A program made the position numbers and the translations under genes. From Cryobacterium glucosi (GTDB taxonomy: Bacteria > Actinomycetota > Actinomycetes > Actinomycetales > Microbacteriaceae), in assembly GCF_004402235.1 (NCBI RefSeq), contig NZ_SOFS01000031.1:10087-74086 (forward strand): 64,000 nucleotides of DNA, written 5' to 3'. Shown piece by piece: positions 51,097 through 60,574 of this stretch (position 1 is the stretch's first letter; every line of letters begins with the position of its first letter). Under the pieces are notes generated by a model that saw only the letters and a program-made list of their open reading frames with translations, made no database searches and had not been told where the DNA came from.

Positions 51097-52410
51097 ATGA
51101 AACGCATCAGGACGATTGCAGCAGTGGTAGCTGTGGCGGCGGTATTCGCTACGACCGCATGTACCAGCACGCCACCCGGGTCCTCTTCTGATCCTTCAGA
51201 GAAGGCAAACCTCACGTTTTGGTCATGGGTGCCCGGCGTGGACAAGGCCGTGGACCTTTGGAACAAAGAAAACCCGAATATTCAGGTCAAGTTGGAGCAA
51301 ACACCTGCGGGAAGCTCCGGAACGTACGCGAAGATGTACTCCGCTTTGAAGGCAGGCAAGGGGGCGCCCGATCTCGCTCAGATCGAATACCAGGAACTTC
51401 CCGGCTTCGTTCTTGAAAATGGTCTTGTTGATCTCAAGCCACTCGGGATGGGCGTCGAGAGCAGCAAATTCGTGGACTGGCAGCTGGGGCAGTCAACATT
51501 CGGCGACTCCGTGTACGCGGTGCCTCAAGCATCCGGACCGATGGGCTTGTACTACAGGGAGGATATCTTCTCCGCCCTGGGGCTGAAGGCTCCGGCGACG
51601 TGGGACGAATATGCCGTGGCCGCCAAAACCATTCACGACGCGAACCCGGCTCAATATATCAATACTTTCGCCCCTGGTAACTCAGCGTGGTTTACGGCTC
51701 TCGCGTGGCAGGCAGGCGCGAAGTGGTTCGGCCTCGATGGAGATACTTGGACCGTGAACATCGACTCGGACACCACACTCAAAGTTGCCTCCTACTGGGA
51801 CAAACTTCGCGAAGCCGGGCTCATCAAGACCGAACCTGATTTCGCCAACGGGTGGTACAGCGATCTCCAGAACGGCAATATCGTCGCCTGGCCGTCTGCC
51901 CAATGGGGCGGGTCCATCCTCTCGGGGAACGCACCGACAACTGCAGGGAAATGGAAGGTCGCCCCACTGCCGCAGTGGGATAGCACCTACGCCTCCGCGA
52001 ACTGGGGTGGCTCGAGCACCGCAGTGCTCAAGGGCACGTCGAACGCGCAGGCTGCGGAGAAGTTCGCGGTCTGGCTCAATACTGACCCGCAGAGCATCAG
52101 CCTTCTTCTCGCTGGCGGCTACGGCTGGCCCGCAGCGAAGAACGCGCTTGCCGGATCTACTCTCGACAAACCAGAGGAATTCCTCGGTGGCCAGAACGCA
52201 AACAAAGACGTCTTCAAGAAGTCTGACGAGTCCATCAATACGTCGTGGGGTTGGATACCGACAACTGCCAACACCTACACGCACCTAAACGATGGCTTCC
52301 AAGCGGCCGTTGAAGGCCACGGGACTTTCGTGGACGCTGTGAAGGCCGCCCAGACCGCGACGATTGCTGACTTGGAGGCGAAGGGCTTAAAAGTTCGCGC
52401 AGGGGACTGA
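51097..52410 (+). CDS. Extracellular solute-binding lipoprotein (CUT1), second system
   Basis: A 437-residue lipoprotein with AGGAGAG before the ATG. The signal has the lipobox TTAC (Cys22). Mature: LTFWSWVPGVDKAVDLWNKE, then KMYSALKAGKGAPDLAQIEY, VYAVPQASGPMGLYYREDIF and VASYWDKLREAGLIKTEPDF, a usual order for oligosaccharide-binding proteins. It starts the second ABC operon, with two permeases and a GH5-like enzyme following. The substrate is probably a galactoside or mixed plant oligosaccharide, by context. Confidence 0.92.
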   Translation: MKRIRTIAAVVAVAAVFATTACTSTPPGSSSDPSEKANLTFWSWVPGVDKAVDLWNKENPNIQVKLEQTPAGSSGTYAKMYSALKAGKGAPDLAQIEYQELPGFVLENGLVDLKPLGMGVESSKFVDWQLGQSTFGDSVYAVPQASGPMGLYYREDIFSALGLKAPATWDEYAVAAKTIHDANPAQYINTFAPGNSAWFTALAWQAGAKWFGLDGDTWTVNIDSDTTLKVASYWDKLREAGLIKTEPDFANGWYSDLQNGNIVAWPSAQWGGSILSGNAPTTAGKWKVAPLPQWDSTYASANWGGSSTAVLKGTSNAQAAEKFAVWLNTDPQSISLLLAGGYGWPAAKNALAGSTLDKPEEFLGGQNANKDVFKKSDESINTSWGWIPTTANTYTHLNDGFQAAVEGHGTFVDAVKAAQTATIADLEAKGLKVRAGD

Positions 52411-52423
52411 CAAACAGGACGCT

Positions 52424-52459
52424 GCGGGGTCAGACCGTACGATCATGATCCGGCCCCGC
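52424..52459 (+). terminator. Stem-loop between binding protein and permease genes
   Basis: GCGGGG at 52424-52429 pairs with CCCCGC at 52454-52459 over a 24-base loop. Such partial terminators after a binding-protein gene let it be expressed above the permeases. Weak, no T tract. Confidence 0.35.
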
Positions 52460-52526
52460 TTCCCCCCTCACGGCTACACCCAAACACCACAGAAATCATC
52501 CAGGAATTGCAGAGAAAGACAGCGTC

Positions 52527-53426
52527 ATGACAACCACGCGATCCAGACACCGACTAACGATAACCGGGCTACTTGGCCCTTTTATCGTCCTCTTCACGCT
52601 GACGATGGTCCTGCCCCTTGTCTATGCGATCTACGAGAGCGTGACCGGCATCCAACGTTCTGGCGCATTCGGTCAGGGCGGTAGCAGCCCCGTTTTCGTT
52701 GGCCTAGACAACTACATCACCGCACTTGGTGCCTCGGCGTTCGTCGCCAGCCTCGGCCGGGTCCTCCTGTTCGCAGTCGTTCAGGTACCGGTCATGATTA
52801 TCCTCGCCACCGCTCTGGCGCTCCTGCTCGACGCAGCATCTGCCTGGGGTGTGCGGTTCTTCCGATCGGCGTACTTCTTGCCGTACGGGGTACCTGGTGT
52901 TATCGCTTCGATTCTGTGGGGTTTTCTCTACACCCCGGGACTGAGCCCGCTGGTCAACTTCGGGTCAGCTCTCGGACTGAATCTCGACTTCCTCGGTGGA
53001 GGTTCGATCCTGTGGTCCATCGCCAACATCGTCACCTGGCAGTATGCCGGCTACAACATGCTTGTGATCGTCGCCCAACTGAAATCTATCGACGCTGATC
53101 TCTTCGAAGCAGCCTCCATCGATGGCGCGAACGCATGGCAGGTCATCACCCGGATCAAGCTGCCGCTTATCCGCCCGGCCATCGTGCTCACGACTGTTTT
53201 CACAATCATCGGAACCATCCAACTCTTCGCAGAGCCGCTCGTCCTCAAACCGCTTTCGAGCGCAATCACCTCTAGCTTCACGCCCAACCTTTCTGCCTAT
53301 AACGAGGCATTTGCGAATAACAACTACAACCTTGCCGCCGCAGAGTCAGTCCTTCTGGCACTCGTCGCATGCGCGTTCTCATTCGGATTTCTCAAACTCG
53401 TCACTCGAGGGGGGAGCCCATCATGA
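52527..53426 (+). CDS. Sugar ABC permease (MalF type), second system
   Basis: A 299-residue permease with six helices. It starts TITGLLGPFIVLFTLTMVLP-like, with LVYAIYESVTGIQRSGAFGQ after TM1. The EAA loop is DLFEAASIDGANAWQVITRI, KLPLIRP. Its stop overlaps the next permease start (ATGA at 53423). Confidence 0.93.
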   Translation: MTTTRSRHRLTITGLLGPFIVLFTLTMVLPLVYAIYESVTGIQRSGAFGQGGSSPVFVGLDNYITALGASAFVASLGRVLLFAVVQVPVMIILATALALLLDAASAWGVRFFRSAYFLPYGVPGVIASILWGFLYTPGLSPLVNFGSALGLNLDFLGGGSILWSIANIVTWQYAGYNMLVIVAQLKSIDADLFEAASIDGANAWQVITRIKLPLIRPAIVLTTVFTIIGTIQLFAEPLVLKPLSSAITSSFTPNLSAYNEAFANNNYNLAAAESVLLALVACAFSFGFLKLVTRGGSPS

Positions 53427-54352
53427 CAACCACCGAACGCGCTTACACCGGCAAAAAAGGAAAGAATCAGTCGTCAAAGCAACCAAGCACGGTCCAAAAG
53501 CCACGCAAGATTCAGCGCAGCCCCGGCTGGAGAATTCTGGTAACCGCTGCCCTTGCGGTTGCCGCCGTCTACTTTCTCTTTCCGGTGTATTGGCTCACAA
53601 TCGCCGCCACCAAATCCACAAGTAGCCTATTTGGGTCTTCCGGGTTGGCCCTGGACAACCCTCAGCTGTTGACCAACCTGGTCAATGTCGTGACGTACAA
53701 CGGCGGAATCTTCGGCCGATGGGCGCTCAACAGCGTCCTATATTCCGGAGTCGGCGCCGTCGTGGCCACAATCTGCTCTCTCGCGGCTGGATACTGCTTA
53801 GCAAAATTCACCTTCCGCGGCCGCGAGGTCTGGTTCAACATCATTCTGGCCGGCGTAATGATTCCCGGAACAGCACTGGCTCTTCCGCTGTTCCTACTCA
53901 TGAGCCAAGTCGGCCTCGTCAATACCTACTGGTCTGTGCTCCTCCCTTCCCTCGTGAGCCCGTTCGGTGTCTATCTCGGCCGCATCTACGCGCAAGCCGC
54001 CGTCCCAGACAGTCTTCTTGAGGCATCGCGTCTCGATGGGGCCGGAGAATTCCGGATCTTCTTCACTCTTGTCCTGCGATTGATGATGCCCGCCGCCGTG
54101 ACGATCTTCTTGTTCCAATTTATCGGCATCTGGAACAACTTTTTTCTGCCGCTCGTCATGCTCTCCGACCAAAGCCTCTATCCAATTACCCTCGGTCTCG
54201 TCCAATGGCAGAGTGTCTCAGATCGTCACCCCGAGTTGTACCAACTGGCTATCGGTGGCGCCTTCCTATCCGTCATCCCGATCATGATCGCCATCGTGAG
54301 CCTGCAACGATTTTGGAAGGCGGGTCTTACCGAAGGAAGCGTCAAGGGATGA
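53423..54352 (+). CDS. Sugar ABC permease (MalG type), second system
   Basis: A 309-residue permease; the ATG at 53423 overlaps the previous stop and rules out the longer frame. The N-terminal tail is basic (40 residues), then come six helices. The EAA loop is DSLLEASRLDGAGEFRIFFT. IGIWNNFFLPLVMLSDQSLY is the MalG mark, and it ends GLTEGSVKG. Pairs with the permease before it. No ATPase gene follows. Confidence 0.93.
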   Translation: MTTTERAYTGKKGKNQSSKQPSTVQKPRKIQRSPGWRILVTAALAVAAVYFLFPVYWLTIAATKSTSSLFGSSGLALDNPQLLTNLVNVVTYNGGIFGRWALNSVLYSGVGAVVATICSLAAGYCLAKFTFRGREVWFNIILAGVMIPGTALALPLFLLMSQVGLVNTYWSVLLPSLVSPFGVYLGRIYAQAAVPDSLLEASRLDGAGEFRIFFTLVLRLMMPAAVTIFLFQFIGIWNNFFLPLVMLSDQSLYPITLGLVQWQSVSDRHPELYQLAIGGAFLSVIPIMIAIVSLQRFWKAGLTEGSVKG

Positions 54353-54393
54353 AACGTTCCTCAAATACCCTCCATGATCGATAGAAGGAACCG

Positions 54394-55674
54394 ATGACTC
54401 CCTCACGTCTCACCACGACCCCAGCGCAACTTCCCGCCAAGCTGACGATCACCCTCTGGGACTTCACCTGGTATACCCAAACAGCCAAGGGCGAACCCTT
54501 TTACGATCTTGATCGTGCCTTCGCTGAAGCCGTCGATCGCGGCTACAACACCGTTCGCATCTGCGCGGCGCCCCTGCTCCTCTTCGGAGAACACGATATC
54601 GACACGAAGGCGCTTCAATTCGTGAACATGGGCGGCGACACCGGTCAGCGCACGAGGTGGTACAACGCCGCCGGGGGCGCCGTGCTCAATGGACGCGCCC
54701 ACCTCTTGGCTCTTTTTAAAGCGGCCAAGCGTCACGGCTGCTTCGTGATCATCTCGTCATGGGAATACCAGCAAAGTTCCGCATTTCTCTCCAACTCATC
54801 GTGGCACGACATGCTCCGCGCAATTCCCGCGAAGAATCGGCACGAGGCACTCGCCCATGCCGAGGCGAAACTGGTGACGTACCTCAAGAAAGAGTCACTT
54901 GACGACCGCATAGCGTATGTCGAGATCCACAACGAGGTCGACCTATCCCGCCTAACAGAAGTCCCATCGGAGGGCCTCGATACTTTCTGGGCGCAACGAC
55001 CGTATCTGGAGAATGCCCTCCGGCTTCTACAGGACGCCCATCCCGACGTCTTATCGACAGTGTGCTACGGCATTCCGCCTTACCTAGACCTCGCATCCAT
55101 CCCCGACAACGCGCAAGTGGCACACCAACACTTCTACATCTACGGAGTCCTTGCTTCTCTCGAAGCATGGGCGCAGGTTCGCGCAGAGCCGCCAATTTTC
55201 CCAACCGAGGAACTGAAGTCCATTCTCAGAGACGACGCACCCCCGTTCGACGAATGGACTACAACGATCGAACCGTGGCGGTTACAAGCGACGGGCATCA
55301 CCACAAGCATGTTCTATGCCTACGACTGGGTGGACCCGATCGCCTGGGACGCGTGGCTGTACCGGCACTTCGCAGAGCATGAAATTGCTATGAAACAGGC
55401 GTTGGAGGCCCGGTTGCAGGCCGTCATGATCTGGGCCACCTACCACGACGTACCTGCGGTGATCGGCGAAGGTTGGATCGGATACACGCCTCTTGAGGCC
55501 GATTTCGAGGATGGGCCAGTCGGACAATACTTCGCGGCCTACGCCGTGCAACGATGCGCCGACCTGGGCTACTGGGGAACGTTGCCCGGGTCAAACTCCG
55601 CTCCGCACCACCCGGGGTGGGCGAACATCGAATTCCAACGACGACTGAATAGGCTATTTCAGGAAGCAAAATAG
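54394..55674 (+). CDS. Cellulase-like (GH5-type, clan A) glycosidase
   Basis: A 426-residue cytoplasmic protein with GAAGGA before the ATG. TIM-barrel signature: ITLWDFTWYTQTAKGEPFYD, then ALFKAAKRHGCFVIISSWEY. The acid/base Glu is in RIAYVEIHNEVDLSRL (HNE motif at strand 4). QVAHQHFYIYGVL follows, and the nucleophile Glu is in VPAVIGEGWIGYTPLE at strand 7. This is the 'cellulase-like family protein' group of actinobacterial sugar operons. It has no signal peptide, so it acts on imported oligosaccharides. Exact linkage unknown. Confidence 0.85.
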   Translation: MTPSRLTTTPAQLPAKLTITLWDFTWYTQTAKGEPFYDLDRAFAEAVDRGYNTVRICAAPLLLFGEHDIDTKALQFVNMGGDTGQRTRWYNAAGGAVLNGRAHLLALFKAAKRHGCFVIISSWEYQQSSAFLSNSSWHDMLRAIPAKNRHEALAHAEAKLVTYLKKESLDDRIAYVEIHNEVDLSRLTEVPSEGLDTFWAQRPYLENALRLLQDAHPDVLSTVCYGIPPYLDLASIPDNAQVAHQHFYIYGVLASLEAWAQVRAEPPIFPTEELKSILRDDAPPFDEWTTTIEPWRLQATGITTSMFYAYDWVDPIAWDAWLYRHFAEHEIAMKQALEARLQAVMIWATYHDVPAVIGEGWIGYTPLEADFEDGPVGQYFAAYAVQRCADLGYWGTLPGSNSAPHHPGWANIEFQRRLNRLFQEAK

Positions 55675-55691
55675 CGCAATTCAAAGAAGCG

Positions 55692-55897
55692 TGCTCACTA
55701 TTTGTGAGCAGCTTCATACCCGCCCCGGCGCCGTCGCGCCCGAAAGCGCAGTGTCGCAATGTGAAACCCGTTCGCGCAAAACCAGGAGTTGCGCGGCATC
55801 CCCGAGCGACCGCCTAATCCATGGTTTCGTGAAGTCTTGTCGAGCACTGAAGTAAGAAACGTCCAGCAAATAGGGTCAGATGCGTCACTGTGACGCA
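55692..55897. promoter_or_regulatory. Two palindromes in the gap before the DUF5107 gene
   Basis: In the 313-base gap (55675-55987), TGCTCAC-TATTT-GTGAGCA (55692-55710) is a perfect 7-base-arm repeat just after the glycosidase gene and could be a weak terminator or operator. TGCGTCACTGTGACGCA (55881-55897) is a perfect 17-base palindrome about 90 bases before the DUF5107 start, a good operator candidate for a local regulator. No gene is present in the gap. Confidence 0.6.
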
Positions 55898-55987
55898 CGT
55901 ATTGCGGCGGGTAAAAAGTTGTTTTGTCTAGGTTGTCCATTGAATTGTGTATTCCGGACCCAAGCTGACCAACCATATGCTCGCTCT

Positions 55988-58900
55988 ATGCTCACCGAAG
56001 GGCCCTCCCGGGCATCAAAAATTACTCTCCCCTCAATTCCCGCTGCCCTGGCAGCTGCGCCCGTGGCAGCATGGTCCGAACCAATCAGCATCGACACATA
56101 CCTCCCAGAGACACCGGACCACTTTCCCGCGTTTCTTGAAACTCGCGTCTACCAAGGCTCGTCGGGACGGGTGTTCCCATTGCCATTCCACGAACGCATC
56201 AGTCAGACCAAGTCTCCTCACCTGTGGCAAGCGATACATCTCGAAAACGAGTGGCTCCGTCTGGTAATCCTTCCAGAGCTCGGCGGCCGGATACACATCG
56301 CTTATGACAAAGTGGCTAAGTACGACATGTTCTATCGCAACAACGTCATCAAGCCCGCTCTCGTGGGCCTCGCGGGGCCTTGGATCTCGGGGGGGATTGA
56401 GTTCAATTGGCCTCAGCACCATCGCCCGGCCACATTCCTCCCGACCGACGTCAGTATTGAGCACGAAGATGACGGCTCGGTGACTGTCTGGTGCTCCGAC
56501 CATGATCCGTTTGCTCGGATGAAGGGTATGCACGGTATCCGACTGCGGCCGAATAGCTCAAAGATCGAAGCGCGGGTGCGCCTCTACAACCGGTCCGAAA
56601 CTCGCCAGACGTTCCTGTGGTGGGCAAACGTCGCGGCCGCCGTCAATGACGACTACCAGTCGTTCTTCCCAACAGATGTCAACTACGTCGCTGACCATGC
56701 CAAGCGTGCCATCGTAAGTTTCCCGCACGCCCGGACGTCCTATTACGGCATCGACTACCCGAGCCGGGTTACCCCGGAGAGCCCCGATGCTGATCGGCTG
56801 GACTGGTATCGCAACATTCCCGTGCCGACCTCGTACATGGTTACGTCTACCGACGGCGAATTCTTTGGTGGATACGATCACGGTCGAAATGCCGGCTTTG
56901 TTCACTGGGCCAGCCGCGACATTTCCCCGGGCAAGAAACAGTGGACTTGGGGCAACGCACCATTTGGGTGGGCTTGGGATAGCAATCTTACCGATGCCGA
57001 TGGTCCGTACGTGGAGCTGATGGCCGGCGTCTACACCGACAACCAGCCTGACTTTGCGTATCTGGCCGCCGGCGAGACGAAGACGTTTAGCCAATTCTGG
57101 TATCCGCTTAGCCAGATAGGACCGGCTCAGGAGGCAAGTGCTGATGTGGCCGCCCGGCTAGACATCACCGAAGCCGGAGCGCGCATCGGAATAGTTTCAT
57201 CTGAAGTCATTCCGCACGCCCACGTACGACTAAGCGCAAGCAATGGTCGCGTTCTCTACGATGGCACCCACCGTCTAAGCCCTGCGGGTCCGTTCCTTTA
57301 TGATGTCTCTTTTTGCCAAGAGCAGCCAGGCGATGAACTTGAGCTACGCATCTTTACCGACGAGAAAACCATGCTCACTCTCAATCCACGACAGGATGAA
57401 GAGATCACTGAGCAACCCCGGCACGCTGAAGAACCGGCCGCTCCCAGCGATGTCGGCACCATCGACGAACTAGTTCAAATCGCCGTCTATCTCGACCAGT
57501 ATCGACACGCGACGCGATCCTCGGAACCCTACTGGCGTGAAATCCTGACCCGGGATCCCCAGGAGTCACGAGCCACTGCCGGACTCGGTGAACGGCTCTA
57601 TGACTGCGCCGACTATGAGGGCGCCGTCGAGATGCTGTCCCGAAGTGTGACTCGCCGCACTCAATGGGCACCCACTCCACTGGATGGATCAGCACACTAC
57701 CGGCTCGGCCTCGCCCTCTCGCGGCTCGGACGGCAGCGAGAGGCGCTCAACGTTCTCGCACGTGCGTCATGGGACAACGCGTACGTAGTCCCGGCACGCT
57801 ATCTTCTCGCTCGTGAGCACGCCAAGATGGGGCAGATCGACGTCGCTATCAAAACGCTTCGAGACGTACTCACAACGGATAATCGCCACCTGCAGGCAGC
57901 CGACTTGCTCGCGCTTCTACTCCAGACGGCCGGCCACGTTGCCGAAGCCGACCAGGTTCTCGCGAATACCCTCAGCCAAGATCCGCTCGATGCATGGGCA
58001 CTACACCTCCGCAAGCAGCCCGTCACGTCGGACGCCACGGTAATGCTCGACGTCGCGCTTGAATACGCCGCCGCAGGATTCATCGATCACGCACTTACGG
58101 CACTAGACGACGCAGCGGCGCTCCTTCCCATTCTTGCGCCCGGGCAAGTAAACGTAGGGCCACTAATCTCTTACCACCGTGCCGCTCTCCTCCACCAAGC
58201 CGGCAAAGCACAGGAGGCCAGAGCCGCTGTAGATGCAGCCAGCCGTGGGTCCTCAAAACTCACTCTCCCATCACGCCTCGATGATGTCGATGCGCTCCGA
58301 ACGGCTCTCGAAATTAAACCGGGTGACCCACTCGCAGCCTCCCTGCTAGGGCACTGGTACTACGACCGTCGCCGATATGCTGACGCGATCCGCCTCTGGC
58401 ACCTCTCGCTCAGCTCCACCCCGTCCACTGAAGTAGCGACCGTCGTCCATCGGAATCTCGGCATCGCCTCCTACAACGTGCTCCGCGACTTCGATGCCGC
58501 GACCGATCACTACCACTGTGCCCTCAACGGGGAACCTGGCAACGCGAAACTCTGGTTTGAATTTGACCAGCTTTCTGCGCGGCTTGGGACGTCCACCGAG
58601 GAACGTTTTATACAGCTGGAGAAACGCCAGGAAATCGTGAACCAGCGTGACGACTTGACGGTGTCATTTGCGCAACTTCTGATCGATGTCGACCGAGCGC
58701 GCGATGCTCAAACTCTCCTCGCTGAAAGACAGTTCCAACCATGGGAAGGCGGCGAGGGGCAAGTCCTCGCTGCCTGGGATCGGGCCGCCCTCTCCCTAGC
58801 TCGGAGCGCCAATACCTCGAATAATCACGAACTGGCCATCAGGCTCTTAGAAGCAGCACTGCGACCTCCGCAAAACCTCGGCGAGGGGCGGCATCCCCTA

Positions 58901-59305
58901 GCCAACGTCTCCGAACTGCAGTTGGCGCTTGGAGATTCCTGGGCAGGAGCTGGCGACATGTGCGCGGCCGAAGGGCACTGGCAACAGGCTGCACAGTCAA
59001 CCGGTGACTTCACCAAGATGTCGGCAACACCATTCAGCACCCAGACACACCACGCGATCGTGGCACTCCACAGACTTGGACGCCATGAGCAGGCGCAGCA
59101 AGTCGCCCAGAAACTCGACACGTGGGTAAATGAATATGAGGAATCAGTGGCAAAAATTGACTTCTTTGCAACGAGCCTTCCCACAATGCTGCTGTTCATT
59201 GACGACCCAGCAGCCGAACGCGACCACGTCGTCTCGACTATCCGCACACAACTCTCGATACTCAAAAATATGGATAGTTCCACTCGGGAAACGGCGAACT
59301 CCTAG
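55988..59305 (+). CDS. DUF5107 sugar-active-like protein with TPR repeats
   Basis: A 1105-residue protein from the ATG at 55988, near the usual family start (SKITLPSIPAALAAAPVAAW). DUF5107 (about 30-350) carries QAIHLENEWLRLVILPELGG, RIHIAYDKVAKYDMFYRNNV, GPWISGGIEFNWPQHHRPAT and VTVWCSDHDPFARMKGMHG. This is a galactose-mutarotase-like beta-supersandwich. Residues about 480-1090 are TPR-type helical repeats (AHYRLGLALSRLGRQREALN, HYHCALNGEPGNAKLWFEFD). No signal peptide. Role probably in oligosaccharide processing or binding; chemistry not established. The start codon has a poor ribosome site. Confidence 0.85.
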   Translation: MLTEGPSRASKITLPSIPAALAAAPVAAWSEPISIDTYLPETPDHFPAFLETRVYQGSSGRVFPLPFHERISQTKSPHLWQAIHLENEWLRLVILPELGGRIHIAYDKVAKYDMFYRNNVIKPALVGLAGPWISGGIEFNWPQHHRPATFLPTDVSIEHEDDGSVTVWCSDHDPFARMKGMHGIRLRPNSSKIEARVRLYNRSETRQTFLWWANVAAAVNDDYQSFFPTDVNYVADHAKRAIVSFPHARTSYYGIDYPSRVTPESPDADRLDWYRNIPVPTSYMVTSTDGEFFGGYDHGRNAGFVHWASRDISPGKKQWTWGNAPFGWAWDSNLTDADGPYVELMAGVYTDNQPDFAYLAAGETKTFSQFWYPLSQIGPAQEASADVAARLDITEAGARIGIVSSEVIPHAHVRLSASNGRVLYDGTHRLSPAGPFLYDVSFCQEQPGDELELRIFTDEKTMLTLNPRQDEEITEQPRHAEEPAAPSDVGTIDELVQIAVYLDQYRHATRSSEPYWREILTRDPQESRATAGLGERLYDCADYEGAVEMLSRSVTRRTQWAPTPLDGSAHYRLGLALSRLGRQREALNVLARASWDNAYVVPARYLLAREHAKMGQIDVAIKTLRDVLTTDNRHLQAADLLALLLQTAGHVAEADQVLANTLSQDPLDAWALHLRKQPVTSDATVMLDVALEYAAAGFIDHALTALDDAAALLPILAPGQVNVGPLISYHRAALLHQAGKAQEARAAVDAASRGSSKLTLPSRLDDVDALRTALEIKPGDPLAASLLGHWYYDRRRYADAIRLWHLSLSSTPSTEVATVVHRNLGIASYNVLRDFDAATDHYHCALNGEPGNAKLWFEFDQLSARLGTSTEERFIQLEKRQEIVNQRDDLTVSFAQLLIDVDRARDAQTLLAERQFQPWEGGEGQVLAAWDRAALSLARSANTSNNHELAIRLLEAALRPPQNLGEGRHPLANVSELQLALGDSWAGAGDMCAAEGHWQQAAQSTGDFTKMSATPFSTQTHHAIVALHRLGRHEQAQQVAQKLDTWVNEYEESVAKIDFFATSLPTMLLFIDDPAAERDHVVSTIRTQLSILKNMDSSTRETANS

Positions 59306-59388
59306 GGCAGGCCCCGAAGGGAAACACCACAGCGAGCAATCCCACACTTCCAACTTCCAGGGCTTCCCTACGAACATGAGGAGACATC

Positions 59389-60573
59389 ATGACCTCTCCC
59401 TCATCTCCATCACCCTTCCCCGCAGGAATGAAGCGGCGGAGTTTCCTTTCCAGTGCTTTGTGCGGTGTTGGAATCGTCGCACTACCGGTGCGGTCGACAG
59501 CTGCGCAAGCGACGGCGGCTGTCACCCCAGGAGAAATGCCTATTCTCGATACCCATCCTCCAACTGAGCCGTCTGGCACGCACGTGCAGCGAGTCGGCGA
59601 AACCAAAGTGGTCTTCTCTTATGAGCGGTGCTGCCCAGCTTCGATGGCTGGCGCACTAGAGAACCGGAACGGGAATACATCGACCTCGATGGACAATGGC
59701 GTTTTGCATCTGACCCCGAGGTTATCGGGCTGGACGGCGGCTGGAACAACTCCAGATTCGACGACAGTGAATGGCAAAGTATCGCCGTCCCTTCCGCGCG
59801 GGACTTGCTCGCCACAGCAGCTTTCGGCTCTCTGGATGGTAGCCACTTCGGCGGGGGTACGGCATTCCTCGACTGCTATGCCTGGTGCCGGCGTGAAGTG
59901 AAACTATTCGGCGGTCGGACGGAGCGTCATCTGCGCCTTAATTTCCGAGCCGTTGGCTACAGCGCCGATGTGTGGCTCGACGGAGTTCCCCTAGGTAAGT
60001 ATGAAGGCGCTCACACGCTGTTCTCCTTGCCGATCACCGACCGACTCGATCAGGCCTAGCCGATTGCACACACTCGCCGTTCGCATGTTTCTTCGGACTT
60101 CCCACACCTCGTACAGTCCGCCATGCCAGCCAGTCACTGACGACTTTGAGATCCCATACAAGCCCGTCGACTACTGGTCATATGCTGGCATCATGCGTTC
60201 AGTCTGGCTCGAAAGTGTCGCTCCAACATCGTTAAGCAAGGTGCTCATCACAACCGCAGATGGTCAACTTGACGCGCGGATTCTCTTCGAAAACCATGGT
60301 CATGCGGACTTCACCGGAAACGTACAGCTCGACCCTAGTTCCGAGTCCACGGCAGAGACCATGTCCATTCCGAGACCAATGCACTCACCGTCCAAGCAAC
60401 TCTCTGCACAACTACCCCCGGCCGCGACGGACGCCACCACCCCGTCGACCGATTGACGACGAACTGCGGCGTCCGTGATCTCCGCATCGCCAACGGTCAA
60501 CTAGACATGAACGGGGATATTCTGTTCCTAAAGGCGATCCGAGACCACTCAAAATGTGGCGGTGGTCCTGGAC
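59389..60573 (+). pseudogene. GH2 beta-galactosidase-like gene, decayed
   Basis: Begins with a twin-arginine signal (MKRRSFLSSALCGVGIVALP) and then changes frame at least three times. GWRTREPEREYIDLDGQWRF, DPEVIGLDGGWNNSRFDDSE and NFRAVGYSADVWLDGVPLGK are the sugar-binding domain. VTDDFEIPYKPVDYWSYAGI, MRSVWLESVAPTSL follows. CGVRDLRIANGQLDMNGDIL, FLKAIRDHSKCGGGPGL is the start of the TIM barrel. It breaks off where the next gene begins, so catalytic residues are absent. GH2 family by motif order. Confidence 0.85.
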
Positions 60574-60574
60574 T

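Noticed and set aside
50463-51191. 242-codon plus-strand frame ahead of the second binding protein
   Set aside because: It spans the repeats and overlaps the binding-protein start in another frame; no recognisable domain.
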